Shown: positions 35,226 through 47,676 of the stretch, piece after piece
How positions within the stretch are numbered: the stretch's first letter is position 1
Layout: every line of letters begins with the position of its first letter
Assembly (NCBI GenBank): GCA_005406025.1
Contig: BGZK01000860.1
Location: 124,001-188,000, forward strand
Length of the DNA: 64,000 nt
Reading direction: 5' to 3'
From: Eumeta japonica
Lineage: Eukaryota > Arthropoda > Insecta > Lepidoptera > Psychidae
The notes under the pieces: model-generated
What the model saw: only the letters and a program-made list of their open reading frames with translations
What the model was told of the DNA's origin: nothing
The model's database searches: none
Program-made: the position numbers and the translations under genes

Positions 35226-35795
35226 GAAGTGAAAACTTCTTTAGCGGCGTTGTGCACTTTTTGGGATGGGTAAAAAATGTTAAACTCGCGTCAGGGACAC
35301 GTGACCTGATCGAAAATTCGTTAGACGGAGGGATCTAAATCACCGGCGCAACATAGGAGAGGAAGTAATATCCCCCTCTCTTTCTACCGTGCGGCGAAAA
35401 TATATGCCTACTTCTGTTGTTTCGTTTAAGCGACGCAGGGCGCTTGCGCGAGTGTGCGTGTATGTTTGTACTACAATCTGCTACGCGCATCCAAGGATGG
35501 TGACTGCTGATGGCTAGACCGTCTGTATACTTATAAAATTCGTGTAATTGTAATAGTTCTGAAGTGTTAAATTTTTAATGTAATATAAATTGTCATGTTT
35601 GTGTACGATAGCGCAATAAAAGAATATTGTATTTTACCACATAAATGATAGTACTTTTATACTGATAAATAAAGTGATTCGTGCAAAATTATTCCCTAAC
35701 CAATGGTTAGGATATTTTGGAATGCCAAAATATTCAAAATTGCACAACATTTATGTTCAAGTGTTCACTTCTGCCGGCACTCCTGGAGTGCAACC
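35226..35795. mobile_element. Hairpin-ended element, diverged
   Basis: The left end GAAGTGAAAACTTC (35226-35239) is followed by 'tttagcggcgttgtg', clearly related to the ends at 21482 and 58790. The right end CAAGTGTTCACTTC (35758-35771) is its near inverse (12 of 14). Beyond it, the palindrome GCACTCCTGGAGTGC (35777-35791) recurs at 5371. Inside are two small hairpins at 35705-35745 (CTAACC/GGTTAG and ATATTTTGG/CCAAAATAT). No protein. The boundaries are tentative. Confidence 0.45.
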
Positions 35796-37274
35796 CGTAT
35801 CTTTTTTTCTCACATGACTATCAAACTATTTACGAGTAAGTAAAAGCCGACCTAGTGTAGTGCATTGAGGTCTATGATTTACTATCATCAATTTAAATCC
35901 AAAACTTAATCCTTATTCATGTTGGTTAACGTCAGTTCTTCGTGGGTCAATCAAAAATGAATTCTTTATTATAGTGTTTGAACAATTTATATATGAATAT
36001 GTGTTATGTATAAAAAAATATGTTTTTGTTGATTTTCAACTATTTCTCTTTTTGTTTTTATATACGTAGCTAAAATATTGTCCGATAAAATTTATTTCAT
36101 AACTCGTTCCGAACGGCCCCGATAATATTTGTCAGTTTGCATTTCGTAATTAAAGTGGCGAAACGCTCTTGATTGTCAACTCGCACGCGACCAGAAATTG
36201 TCGCTTAACTGTTTTGACGGCTTGAAGAATTGGATTTTAGAATTATTACTTGGAATTAGGGCGGTTTTGCCGTATTTTCGGAAGTATTTTTTGATTTATG
36301 AAATCTCTATTTGTTGTCTCCATTTCAAGGTTTTTTAAGATTATAAAAAAGAAGCGATTAAGACTCAAACCTGTTTGGTACAGGCAATAATTTTTTAGTT
36401 CGTATATTTTTTCAATTTTGTATTTTTTTAGCAAAAGCCGTTAGGTGTCTTATCTAAGGAACAACGTGCATATGTGTCAAATAAAAATCACCGTTTGTTA
36501 ATCGATATTTTCTTTTATTGTTGTTTTTTTTTACGTTAGGGAATGAAATTGCATGCGATTTACCCAGTACCATAAAAACAATAGTAAATGCTTTCTTTGG
36601 CGCGTATGGGCATTCGAGATAATTGATCACAGCCAGACTTTGCAATCAAAGCAGATGGGAAGCTCTCCCATATCTATGCCTGTGTTGCGTGTACGTTATT
36701 GTGCTAGTGTTTATCACGCATTTGGACGCGGCGTGTTTTTAAAAAGTAGTTCATGGACGAATATCTGTGTAGTGCACCGTCGCAGCACATATTTTTTGTG
36801 GGGCGCTCCACTCTTATCCCTGAAAAGCAACATAGAGTTATTATGTGGAACGAGGTGAAGTTTAACGACTAAAAATTGGAATTGTATGTTACAACAAAAA
36901 CATCGATTCTTGCTTGTAAAACTTTAATTTCGTTACATAATGTGTTCGACTTCCATCTCATTTCATACATGATGCTCAGCGTCTTCTAATAAAACAACTC
37001 TACATTCGTGTTGGGCTCCCATGTCGCCCTTTATTTTCGAAGGAGATTAGAAATTTTGTTGTCGTAATTAATGCACATTCTGCCGTAGTGTTTGCTCCAT
37101 GTTTCCTTTTAGTGTTCTTCAGTAAAAGAAAATCGAAGGATATAAATTGAATGATAGCGCAAGCCACAGAATGGATAAAAGTTGATTAAACTACACTATA
37201 AGTATAGTTTGAAGGATTTTGTGTTTGAATTTCTTAATCGGTTAGATTTGGAACTATATTTATTTTGGCTCTCT
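35796..37274. other. AT-rich spacer with a balanced patch
   Basis: A patch at 36100-36215 ('cgttccgaacggccccgata', 'cgtaattaaagtggcgaaac') may be a regulatory island. The 101-codon plus frame at 36553-36858 has no recognised domain. 'atcacagccagactttg' at 36626-36642 recalls a miR-2 seed but was rejected. Confidence 0.35.
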
Positions 37275-37630
37275 CTGAGGAATGATCACGTTATCCAAAA
37301 AACAGGCAGGTCGTTTTGCAAGAAATGCAAATAGCTGGTGTCACTCAATATTCCCAACAATACAGAGTCTGATAACTGTACTATTTAATATGCTTGTCTT
37401 CACACCCTATATATATATTTTAGCTGGCCCGGTAGACGTTGTTCTGCCCAATCTTGGCAGAAGGTGGCATGGGTGGCTCGCCCATCTAGTTAATGTCCGC
37501 AGCTCCGTGAACATGAACATTAGTTTGAAGTTTTTCACCTTTTGTATCGAGCGATGCCAATCTCAATCCCGTCTCGCTTTTAATTCCAATCCCGATCACG
37601 CTTGATTCTGATTTCGTCCATACACTCATT
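37275..37630. mobile_element. LINE tail remnant with pyrimidine-rich repeats
   Basis: 'tagctggcccggtagacgtt' then 'gttctgcccaatct' (37422-37455) is a common insect LINE-tail phrase. It is followed by 'caatctcaatcccgtctcgc' and 'aattccaatcccgatcacgc' (37557-37603), as at 16.0 and 40.7 kb. Confidence 0.5.
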
Positions 37631-39045
37631 TTCAATTATAGTTTAAAAAAAACTAAAAAAACACGTTGTAATAGCAAACCGAATCAAAACATAGAAAATG
37701 TTTTTTACTTATGAAGATAGTAAAACTTTTTATTAACAAAATAATTCAATTTATTGTAAAATATGTTGGCTGCTCGATATTAAATGATACAATTAAGTAT
37801 TACATTGGTAACTATTTATAAAAGTAAAATTAGTAAAATATAGTAAATTGCACCCTATACTTTTTTCTATAAATTGAATTTTGTAAATAACTTAATTTTT
37901 GCTTTTTTCATCAATAAAAATTATTTTCTATTTTTTAGTTTGTTTTACTATTAAAACGTTTTTTTTTAACTATTATTTATTTTCTTAATTTTTAATCTCC
38001 AAACGATATCAATAGTATTTTCAACCAAGAGCCTTAATTTTAGAATATGTGGCAATAAATTAAAGTATATGTTTATATCATTCATGTCTACGTAACCTTT
38101 CCATTTCATCTAACGTATTATTACGTGGAATTTTCCCTGTTAACTTTAAGCAATCAAGTTCTTTTATTTTAATTCCATTCAGTGACTTTCCGCAACGAGC
38201 AACATAAGCCTATCCGACAACATATAACCGAGAACCCAGATAAAAATTACATAACCTACCATACAACCTTGTATCTGGTGTACGGTGGATGCCCAAACTG
38301 AGATCAAGGGCGGCATTCGTCCTTCAGCGTTGCAATATCTGTATGAGGTTGACCTGAGTTGACGCTAGCGACATGACATTGTAAACACCCTCTGAACATT
38401 TATCCGTTTGCACGTTTCTCACCTTATTTAGGATTGAGTGATTTCAAAACTGAGTGAAAATTTAACGTTGAAATGTTAAAAAGTTAACGTTGCGCTTAAC
38501 ATACAAAAGCTTTTTTTTCCAATTTTTTACTTACAAATTTTACAAAATTTCAGAAATTTATTATTTTTAAGTTTTCAAATTGAACTATTTTCTTTATAAT
38601 TAAAAAAAATCTTAATTACCATATTTAATTTATTTTCGTTATTTTCAGAGATTGTTAAGTTTGAAATGCTTTAAGTAAATATTCTTTTTTCATTTTCACT
38701 TTCTAATTTTACAAAATTTTAAATATTCAAAATTTTTTTTAAAACTATTTTTTATAATTCAAAATGTGAAATTATTGTATTGCCATCCATCTTTGACACA
38801 TGTACAAATTTTCAGTTAATTCGACACCTGGAAATTGGTGAAAATGACACTAAAAAATTCCATTACATATAAACATGTTTATACAGGTCAAGCTAATAAA
38901 AGCAGTCACAATATCGAGACTTATGACTCAGAATTCTTAAGATTAACATTATAACATTGATGTATCTTGTGTTATTACGCTATTTCATGGTTATCAAGTC
39001 ATTGTCTATGGCTGTGAAAAATTCGTTGTCTTTTACATATTTTAA
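37631..39045. other. AT-rich spacer
   Basis: No gene. A balanced block at 38190-38400 ('gatgcccaaactgagatcaa', 'gagttgacgctagcgacatg') may be a SINE or an island; it is unassigned. Confidence 0.35.
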
Positions 39046-39135
39046 AGATTGACGAGCAACGTCGTGCCGCCATTATGTGAGTGGTGCGAGGGCCTCGGCG
39101 CCCACGGAATATAAATAAACGCTAGATGGCTCCTT
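39046..39135. promoter_or_regulatory. Small GC-rich island
   Basis: 'caacgtcgtgccgccattat' then 'gcgagggcctcggcgcccac' and 'ggaatataaataaacg'. The GC block sits directly upstream of a TATA-like stretch. Candidate regulatory element. Confidence 0.27.
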
Positions 39136-39367
39136 CTTTTTGCATTAATTATCTGCGCAATTTTTTATTTACTAGCTTTTTAATAATTTCAAGTGGAACC
39201 TCTTTTATTATCTATATACCTATTCCCTCTTGTGATCAATTTATTATTAGCTTAGTAGTGCTTATTAATCAATCGAATTATGATAATAACATGTATATTA
39301 AGTAAATATTTGAACATTTATTTTATTCTATAATTTTACGCGATTGGGAATGTATTCACAACGTTAT

Positions 39368-39370
<3 letters not shown>

Positions 39371-39429
<59 letters not shown>
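39371..39429. repeat. (TA)n microsatellite
   Basis: An uninterrupted alternating TA tract of 59 bases, the longest in the window. Confidence 0.97.
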
Positions 39430-39433
<4 letters not shown>

Positions 39434-39685
39434 CGTATTTCTTTATGGTTTGCTTACTATTAACACTAAAATTGATATTTCGATCGATGCTGGTACGAGA
39501 TTTTCCTTGTCATCGAAATCGTTAAAATATATAAAACTGCAAGGGCTATAAGATACCAGATATTTTTTTTAAGAACCATAATAGTTTCGAAAACTTGAAA
39601 AATTATCGAATTTATCGAATGTTTTATTTTATATTTTTTTCTATATGGTCTTTAGAATCATCTAGAGTGAAATATTTTCTAGACC

Positions 39686-39713
<28 letters not shown>
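39686..39713. repeat. (TA)n microsatellite
   Basis: A 28-base uninterrupted TA tract. Confidence 0.95.
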
Positions 39714-39716
<3 letters not shown>

Positions 39717-40280
39717 GAAAATATTCATTCATAAGTTTGAGCTACAAACTGCAAAGACGATGCAATGACGTGATACACAATAATTAACAATTTTTAATAA
39801 AGTAATGTAGCTTATATGAATGATTAGTGGGTCGAAATGCGTACAATTTGTAATAACTACTAAGACTACAAGAATGTTTTCGAAAATTTCATAAATTTAA
39901 ATAACTGACACTTTTTTTTGTTTATCAATGAAAAATTGTTTTTGAAATGAGTAGTATATGACTCAGTACGGTTTTGTTACATCAACATCGCACCACGTGT
40001 TATACAATCTTTTTTTAGTATTTCAAGTGGCAAACGACCGATTTATTTTCGTGCTAAAGTTAAGTTGGCCTAAGGATGGCTCAACTACAGCTTGTAATAC
40101 AATAAAACATAGTCCGTATGCGGCTATGTTTTATTTTTGAAGTTGATCGCATCCTAAGTTTTAAAGGGTTAAAAGTTTAATTATAAAATAAATTTTTACA
40201 TTTATCATGTAGAGAGTTACATTAATTACAAAGATAGTACGTATTAACTAGGAACGTTTAAAATCGCGAAGATAATAAAT
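39714..40280. other. AT-rich spacer
   Basis: Nothing recognised. Confidence 0.4.
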
Positions 40281-40505
40281 TCACGTAAATCCCATAAATA
40301 ACGCCCGCAACGGATTCGAGACGGCGACGAGCGGAGATTGCTCGCAGAAAGTTAGCTAATTTACAACGATTTTTAGTTAGTCCCCAGTTCAGAAAAGTGG
40401 GGACGGTATGTGCATCACAACAAGCGGGGGGGCGTTATCAGCTGGCCACCGTGGCTCACTAAAACCGGCCCCATATTTCACTCGACTACGCCGCAATTTA
40501 CATAA
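40281..40505. promoter_or_regulatory. GC-rich island with inverted repeat
   Basis: 'acgcccgcaacggattcgag' and 'cggcgacgagcggagattgc' are followed by CCCC-agttcagaaaagt-GGGG pairing (40382-40402), 'caagcgggggggcgttatc' and 'ggccaccgtggctcac'. TAATTA-type cores lie at both edges. No open frame. Confidence 0.3.
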
Positions 40506-40659
40506 TTAACTAACTTTTCCAACGCTTCTGTATCAACTTTGTAATCTACGTATATAATTATCTGATCACTATATTATGACAGTTTTGTAGTTCCTGGCCA
40601 ATTTTATAAAATGAATTTCATGAAGTCTTTGTTATTGCTTGCGATCATTATTCCCATAT

Positions 40660-41110
40660 TATATAAACCCTATTTCGCCCCCATAGATATAGAATAAACT
40701 TTTATATCGAACGATCGTGATTCCGATCAATGGTCTTGTATAGATTTAAATTCATTCACAGATTTCACTCTCTGTTCTGATTTTGGTTTCACACTGAATC
40801 CCAATCCCAGTCCTGCTATCTATTCCTTGTCCGGTACCGCTCTCGATTCCAATGTTCATTCCACTCTTTATTACGATTACAATTTAGACATCGTTCTCGA
40901 CCATTCAATTGTATCGATTATTCACTTTCCAATTTTACCTGCGTCTAAATAATATTTTTATTCTATGTTACGTACGTGATTGTTTTGTTTACTTTCGTAG
41001 GTTTAATAACTACTGTAGTGTTTGTTTTCCATTATCGCTTACGGCCCGATCCCGAGTCTGGTGCCAATCTCAATTCCGATCCCGATGTCGCTTTCGATTT
41101 CGTAATTCCG
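40660..41110. mobile_element. Degenerate pyrimidine-rich repeat tract (LINE-tail type)
   Basis: Repeats of 'tcccaatcccagtcctgct', 'ctcaattccgatcccgatg' and similar run from about 40730 to 41110, interrupted by AT-rich sequence (40870-41030). They are the same kind of tract as at 16.0 and 37.56 kb, in the same orientation. Open frames here (40909-41260) result from the repeat. Confidence 0.45.
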
Positions 41111-41510
41111 CTTGTTCTCACAGTTTCAGTGATGATAAGGTTTATAGCACTCGACGATAATGTGTTTCCTGTTAGTGAAAGAATTTTATATTTTGTCCAA
41201 TATTTTCTGATTAGGATAATCAGAATATCGTTTATTATTAGGTTCAAATCATTTGATTGAAAAAGCAAACTGATTTATTCGAGTTTTCACCGAAAGCTGT
41301 TTGGCTTCTATTTTTTTTTTAATTTCGAGCATAAATATCAATAAGGGTGTAGTAGATAGTGACCACCCTATATCGTAATGTATCTAGATATACAATATTT
41401 GTTTAGATATTAATCGGTAAATATATCCCATTTTATTATAAAATGTACAATGGAATATAACATTAAAGTCCATTAACGTCTCACTATACAACATTTTCAC
41501 CGTAAACAAT
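41111..41510. other. AT-rich spacer
   Basis: Nothing recognised. Confidence 0.4.
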
Positions 41511-41765
41511 ATGTTGTGGCGCTCATTTAATTTATACTTCAACATCCGAAAGTGGGCGTTGAATTATGACAAAGTAGGTGCGGCTCCCCCTTTCTCCTAT
41601 ATATATCCGAGAAAATGGACAGTTAACATATCTCGCCGACATAAATTCCGCGATGATACAAGTTGCGCGAATCAAGTTTCCAGTTTCGGTCGAAAGCATG
41701 ACCAACTTCGGAGCCAACCTCTTCCGGTTTCCACAATGAACGGCCGAAGTTGACTCTCGTTCGCG
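41511..41765. promoter_or_regulatory. Balanced-composition island
   Basis: 'gaaagtgggcgttgaattat', 'tatctcgccgacataaattc' and 'ccggtttccacaatgaacgg' lie in a block open on both strands (80 and 119 codons) without a recognised domain. Candidate conserved non-coding element; a coding reading cannot be excluded. Confidence 0.25.
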
Positions 41766-42880
41766 ATTTATGAACTTTGAAAAATACATTTTAAATGCAT
41801 TCGTGTCGCCGTGGTATATATACTTCGGATTTTTGATATTTCGTTTAAGAAAATTCTTTTCTACAAAAAAAAGAAACATTTCTCGTGTCATAGTTTATAA
41901 TATTCCTTCCACCAAAATTTGGACTCGAATATCGACCTCCTTCCTAAGGTTCGATTGAGCTGAAAGAATATCCCAGAATTGTCTAGTGATGTACGTGCAT
42001 TCGCGAATACAAGAATGCTCAGTTTGTCGTCTGTTACAAATTATTAGAATATTTTCCCTACATTTTATCCTATCAATACTATATTGTCTTTATTATCTTA
42101 ACCCACAGACGTCATATTCCAATGATACCAATTATCTAATCGATATATTCAGCTGTATATTCTTTTATAGAATAAATCAGTTTTAGCGTTAAAGCTGCTA
42201 AAAGTGGCAACTTAGCCTTAGGTATAAATTGAAGTATTAAAGTTAAGGGATACGATTGTCTGTGTGTCCGTGCAAGGTAGATATTATTTTCATATTATTT
42301 TTTCATTTATTTGATTATTTATAATAACTATTCCTTTTCACACATTAATATTAAAAATCATATACGTTGTTCGTTTATGATTTGTTTGCAAATTTCAACA
42401 AAATTCGTTACTATAATAGATTTTATACTACATATACGCTTACAGCGTTCTCCCAGGGGTAAACAGAGACAAATGCTAGATATTAATCTATGGATTTTTT
42501 CATACTTCTTTTGTTTTATTAATATTGATTTACTGTTTCATTGTAGGCACGTTAGTTAGAAGTTCTTACTAAAATTTAGCCCTATTGCGCCACTAATTTA
42601 TATAAAGACTGAGCATGAATCTTTTCATCAGCCACATTTCTTCTATGTAATTTTTTTTCGTCAACCTACTTCAATTTAGCCGTGTCGTATATTAAACTTT
42701 TCGAAGTAGCCTTTTTCACTTTAGTCGTTATATCTTCTTTTCATAACGTCTTGTGAATCCTTCTTTTTTTGGCATCAATGAAAAAATAAAGTTTAAATTC
42801 AATGAACAGACAAATAATAAACCTTAATAAAAATATTAAGATTTTGCTTTTAAATAGAATTTGTCAACCTAAGTCCCTAA
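41766..42880. other. AT-rich spacer
   Basis: Nothing recognised. Confidence 0.4.
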
Positions 42881-42884
42881 TATA

Positions 42885-43365
42885 TATAGTCGCATGGACG
42901 TTTTGTCCTCGGGCATCTGTTACGATAGCCCGCGACTTGACCAAGTCTACCTATTGGGAGGTCGATCCATGCCGCGATGATCATATATAGTCGCCATTCA
43001 AGAACTGTTCTTCGTCATCTGTTATCGGTTCTACGAGCAATATGGTCTGCCCATTGCCATTTCAATTTGCCGATTTTCTGAATGGGTTTTCAATTTTATC
43101 TCTCAAAGAAACCCCAAGAATTACTCTTTTTATAGCACGTTAAGTGGACTTTAGTTTGTTTATGAGAGTAACAGCAAGGGACTACATCGGTGTCTATATA
43201 ACATCACTGATCACCAAGTAGATATATTTGCCTATAACTTTGATTAGAGTGTTTAACTATCAATGCAGTAGATATAACATGGGTTTTCAACCTAAATTTC
43301 GTGTTCTCCATATTCAGTTTTAGACCCACTTGAAAAATCATATTCAGTTCTCGGAGAATGGGGCC
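42885..43365 (-). pseudogene. RTE-type LINE reverse transcriptase C-terminal fragment
   Basis: On the minus strand the sequence reads IFQVGLKLNMENTKF (the helix after the RT active site), then AL-type strands and IYLLGDQ (canonical YLGQ). After a deletion, GKLKWQWADHIARRTDN appears (canonical KLKWQWAGHIARR), then LEWR, then GRLGQVAGYRNRCP. This is the C-terminal part of RTE-clade polyproteins, often annotated as craniofacial development protein 2-like. The catalytic YADD region lies upstream and is missing. Multiple stops and an internal deletion are present. Confidence 0.8.
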
Positions 43366-44262
43366 TTAGGTCACCAATGAAAGTTATTATTTATTCTTCT
43401 CTCAAATTATCTAATTATACTTTAACTGAACAGTTTTTTAATTATTCATGTTTGTTATTTACAAAATTTAGCAACTATAAGGTTCAATCATTACTCATTA
43501 TATATTGTAAAGCTTTTGTTATAATATATTTTATCAAAAGTTGTATTGTCGAATTTCTCAGTACTAATTTCTAAATATAGCCTCGAAATTTCAAATAATT
43601 ATTGGAAAAATGTATTAAAGCGCCACTCATGAAAATTAAACTGGTGTGTCAAGAAATATTTAAATTATTGTAATACAGGGGCGACGATTTGATGGTTTAA
43701 ATTTTACATGTGAAAAAAAGTTTCGTGCTAGTTCTTTACTTATTGAATATGCGAAACGAGATTGTAAATAAATTTGTTTTAATTTTCAATTACAGTATTT
43801 CAAAATTTATGCGCAATAAAAATATTACCGTTTTATTCTACATGTTTAGAAATAATTTATCAATAAAAGATACTTGTCTTATAGTGGTATTAAAAAAATC
43901 TCAAAAAAATGCATCAGATTGCCAATGACAGTGCTTAGTATACATAATTGAATTAATTTGAAGTAGTTACTAGATCCCAAAAACCTTGCTATGAAATAAT
44001 GATGAACAGTTTTTTGGAATCTATCTATTTGATTTATGCTGGTTTCAATATAAACACTGTCAGAAAGTTTTTAATTTTATCTTCTTTTAAAATAATTACG
44101 ATAATTTTTAATAAAAAAATGTTAATGAAAAACTCCATTAATATATCTTCAATCATATTAATTTCAGAATTTTCTTTTTAGAGTGTATCCTATAAGTCAT
44201 CTTAGTAATGATAAATTGCCCGCTTTCATTATAAATTGAATTATACTGTTAGAATTAATTCT
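43366..44262. other. AT-rich spacer
   Basis: Lysine/isoleucine-rich chance frames only. Confidence 0.4.
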
Positions 44263-44375
44263 AACCATTTCGGTAGCGAACAGACGCCGTTAAGTGGCAG
44301 CGGATCGACTTTGAATTAATTAAAAATCCGCCCATCGAGTACTCAAAGCCGTACAGTCAACTCAAGCGATGCAAT
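44263..44375. promoter_or_regulatory. Small balanced island
   Basis: 'cagacgccgttaagtggcag' and 'gcggatcgactttgaattaa' with TTAATTAAAAATCCGCCC (44320-44337) pair a homeodomain-like core with a CG-rich half-site. No frame. Candidate regulatory element. Confidence 0.25.
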
Positions 44376-44784
44376 TATTATTTAAAAAATATGTTTTATA
44401 CATTATTTACATAATAAATTCGACTAGTTTATCTTAATCTTAATTTTGGCGCATTGTAAACCTCTACTAACATAAAAGACTGCCATACATTTTGTGATGA
44501 ATTTGAATGATTGTACGTTTCTGAAACGTACTTATTTCTAATTTCTTTAGTTTTCTAACAACAGGGGCCATGCGCAACATTTGATTTCTTTAACGCATTT
44601 CATATGAATACATTTCATATACATCGAGCAGTAGCGTAGGTATCTTATGTTTAATAAAATTAAATAATGTCTAATTTTACGTTCACATTTTCGCGACTCA
44701 AATCGGTCGATTAGACCGATTTTAATGAAATTTTCAAGAAATCCTTAGATTAGACCAGCCTTTTGAGTTTGCTAAGGATTGGAT

Positions 44785-45175
44785 CAACAGCATATTTTTT
44801 TTTGTAGCTTTATCGAGGAGCAAACGAGAATGCCAGCCACCAGAGTATATGTGGTTACCGCTATCCATAGACATTCGCAACTTCAGAGGTGTCATCAGTA
44901 CGTTGTCGAGGTAATAGGAATATAAATTCGGAATAGGATATTTGATAGAGCAAAGAGTGGGCTGATGAAAAAGCAGGGGCTGATAGAGGAAGGTTATAGA
45001 ATAATGGAGGGGGAGTGAGCCACCAGAACCCTCATTCACTGGACGAAAGGCAACACGGAAACTGTTATTTCACGCCTGTATTCTGTGTGAGTGTGGTATT
45101 GCCTCTGTCGAACCTGCCCATTTACGTGCTGCATCCAAGTTGACAATAACATGGCTCTACCACAATAAATGACAA
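44785..45175 (-). mobile_element. Lepidopteran SINE-like repeat, most complete copy
   Basis: Read on the minus strand it begins 'gtggtagagccatgttattg', continues through 'gggcaggttcgacagaggca' and 'ggcgtgaaataacagtttcc', then 'actccccctccattattc', then 'gaatgtctatggatagcggt' and 'ctcgtttgctcctcgataaa', ending in an A-rich run. This sets the family length at ~390 bases. The other copies here are at 24503-24812 and 1610-1795. The 101-codon ORF over it is incidental. Confidence 0.75.
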
Positions 45176-45189
45176 TTTTGTTTTTTGTC

Positions 45190-45345
45190 ATTTTCCCTAC
45201 AAATTAATTCTTTTTTTGGGTCTACCAAGGCATTGTATTACAAATATCTGCTAAAACTTCTTTACATGATGGTTCCTATCCATCCACCACAAGTTATATG
45301 GCTATAGATAATTATTACTACATGTGCGAAGCCGAGGCAAGTCGC
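45190..45345 (-). mobile_element. LINE-tail remnant, reverse orientation
   Basis: The minus strand starts 'actagcgacttgcctcggct' then 'tcgcacatgtagtaat', matching the ACTAGCGACCCGCCCCGGCTTCGC type of insect retroelement tail. It runs into the SINE-like repeat. Confidence 0.55.
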
Positions 45346-46915
45346 TAGTAATTTCAGAAAAAAGAACGAAATTGCGTATGTTTTAAATATGTGTCTAATT
45401 GCATAAGTTGTTTTCACGGTTAAAGCGCGTAATATGTCCATTTTTTTTCGTAGGTCATTTTATCTATTTCATTTGCATAATTTTTTTATTTTCAATGACC
45501 TATCTATATTTATATACAGAGAATTTTGGCATTGGTGAATAATAAAAAAAAGTTTGAGACATATTATACTCCACAATTACCGGCAATAAGACAATGAAGG
45601 TTAGACGATTTGATAAATAGAAGTATTGCCTGAAGTACGCTTGCCTTTCGACGAATTTAATTAATTTTTGACATAGAATCATTATGTATATGGGCTTTCG
45701 GTGGACTGTGACTTCAGGTGAGATCGATGGACCGATGTAGATACCGACCGGCCGTTGCAGATGTCTACTCGATAGAACAAGCCAATGACATGAAATATAT
45801 AAGAAAAATGTCTGTGATATGTAATATTAACAGAAAATAATAATAGCAGGAAAATAATTAAATATCCATGTATTTTTTTTTTAATGTGATTAACAAAATT
45901 TTAGAACTGCTGTCTGTAATATGGTAACTTATTTATTTTTTCTATATTCCAAAATTCTGTGGCTAATTAGGTGTTTTAAAAATTATAATTAAATTTTAAT
46001 GAAAGTATTCGTAACGACATACCGATTGTTTTAATTATATTTATGCCAGTACAAAATTCAATATACGCAGTGAACGAAGTTAATACACGCACAGTGTACA
46101 AAAGGACGACAATATAAATCATATATGTTGATCGTTAGTGGCGAAGATTGGGCGCACAACTCATGTGTATATTTGCCTTGTCACTGGAATTCTGTGCGAA
46201 TGAGACACAAATATCAAAATATCCTATGATAATATCTTCTTAGAGAACCTAAAATTCAAGTATAAAAAAAATCATTATAATTATATTTCAGAAATCCTTG
46301 AATTATTAGAAAATAAATCAGAGAACGTTTGGTATATAGGTTTTACGAAAAAAAATGAATTTCATGCCATATAATGTATTTGGAATAAAAAATTGCCTTT
46401 TTTTCTCCATAACCATTTGGACCCTTGTTATTAATTTTTCGTAGCTCTGACAACATATGTCTGTAAATTTGAGATTCCTAAATAAAAGTTCTACATAACT
46501 TTATATATTGCTATGTAGTATATCTAAAATAAAAAGATTATTGTTTATAGATTATCTCCAGCAGCACGGTGATTACGAACCTGAGATATACAACAATGTA
46601 CATCAATGTTTCACAATCATGTTATAGTACTATAAATGCGAACATTTTAGGTTAATTAAGTGTTAAGTTATTGTCAATTTTAATTTAAATAGTCTTATAT
46701 GTGTGTGGCATACATGAAAGTGCGCCGTTTCATTTAGAGTCATATCAATTGACATAGGCTCGCTGATCGTTTATAAGTCATCAGTTGTGGACGACGTCCG
46801 TAAGACATAGATAAATAATTGTGTCAAGAAGCGAAAGTTTTAAGGCTTCCGAGGTACTGAACGTGGTAATTGTAAATTTAATTTCAGCCTTTATATGACA
46901 TACTACTTACGTTTA
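45346..46915. other. AT-rich spacer
   Basis: No gene. A balanced patch at 46730-46860 ('gctcgctgatcgtttataag', 'ggacgacgtccgtaagacat') may be a small island. Confidence 0.38.
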
Positions 46916-46919
46916 ATCT

Positions 46920-47155
46920 CTTGATGGTGTTGACTCATCAACAGTGAAACATGTGATAACAATCGTTGGGCTATCACAAATTAAAGTGTCCAAAGTCGAC
47001 GTGTCGAGCTGTATTGCCTCGAGTAATTTATCTAATGGATTGCCTTTTCGTCGTCCGAGTGATAGAGTGAAAGGTCAAAACAACCAATTACTTCCCACTT
47101 GAATGGAATAATGCCGAGTGATGGTCTTTCGGGCGGTGAAATATATTTGTTTCGA
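46920..47155. promoter_or_regulatory. Balanced island, candidate regulatory element
   Basis: The block contains 'gtgttgactcatcaacagtg' (a TGACTCA AP-1-like site), 'aaagtcgacgtgtcgagctg' and 'ccaattacttcccacttgaa', and ends with 'ctttcgggcggtg'. No open frame and no repeat match. Confidence 0.27.
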
Positions 47156-47676
47156 TGAGTGTACGCACACACTTGTGTGTAGATTTACATATTTAAGATT
47201 TGTAATTTATTCCGCATCCATTATTTATATTAAAATCGATTTCTTACTACATAGTTATGAATTTTGATTCCTACATCCGAAAGTAAGAGTGGACACTATC
47301 GTATAATTCATTAAATATCACCATATCGTTATAATTACTTACGTACAGGATTATTTGTCCCTCACCGCAAAGGAAAGTGTTAGAAATTGTTGTGTTTGTC
47401 AAGAATACCTATTTAATTTTTTGCTATCGCTATGTTATTTAATTCAGATTGCGTCGATTGCAATTCGAAATATTAAACAGTGAACATAGTCATTAAACTT
47501 TATTGTTATTTATAAAATTATGTTACAACTAACTGAAATTACAGACTAAACCATGCATTTTGGATGGTTACCAATTTTTTTTATTGTGGGAAAGCAAACC
47601 GTTCAAAATGTACTTTTTAAGGTTGGTATTGATTTACTTTGAACGTGGTATTCTAAAAAAATTTTTTTACCAGGCT
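47156..47676. other. AT-rich spacer
   Basis: Nothing recognised. Confidence 0.4.

Noticed and set aside
36622..36660. 'atcacagccagactttg', similar to the miR-2 family seed
   Set aside because: There is an extra base inside the seed-adjacent region and no complementary arm within ~60 bases either side to form a precursor hairpin.
39371..39429. (TA)n tract as an origin or regulatory element
   Set aside because: It is an ordinary dinucleotide microsatellite; nothing around it supports a function.
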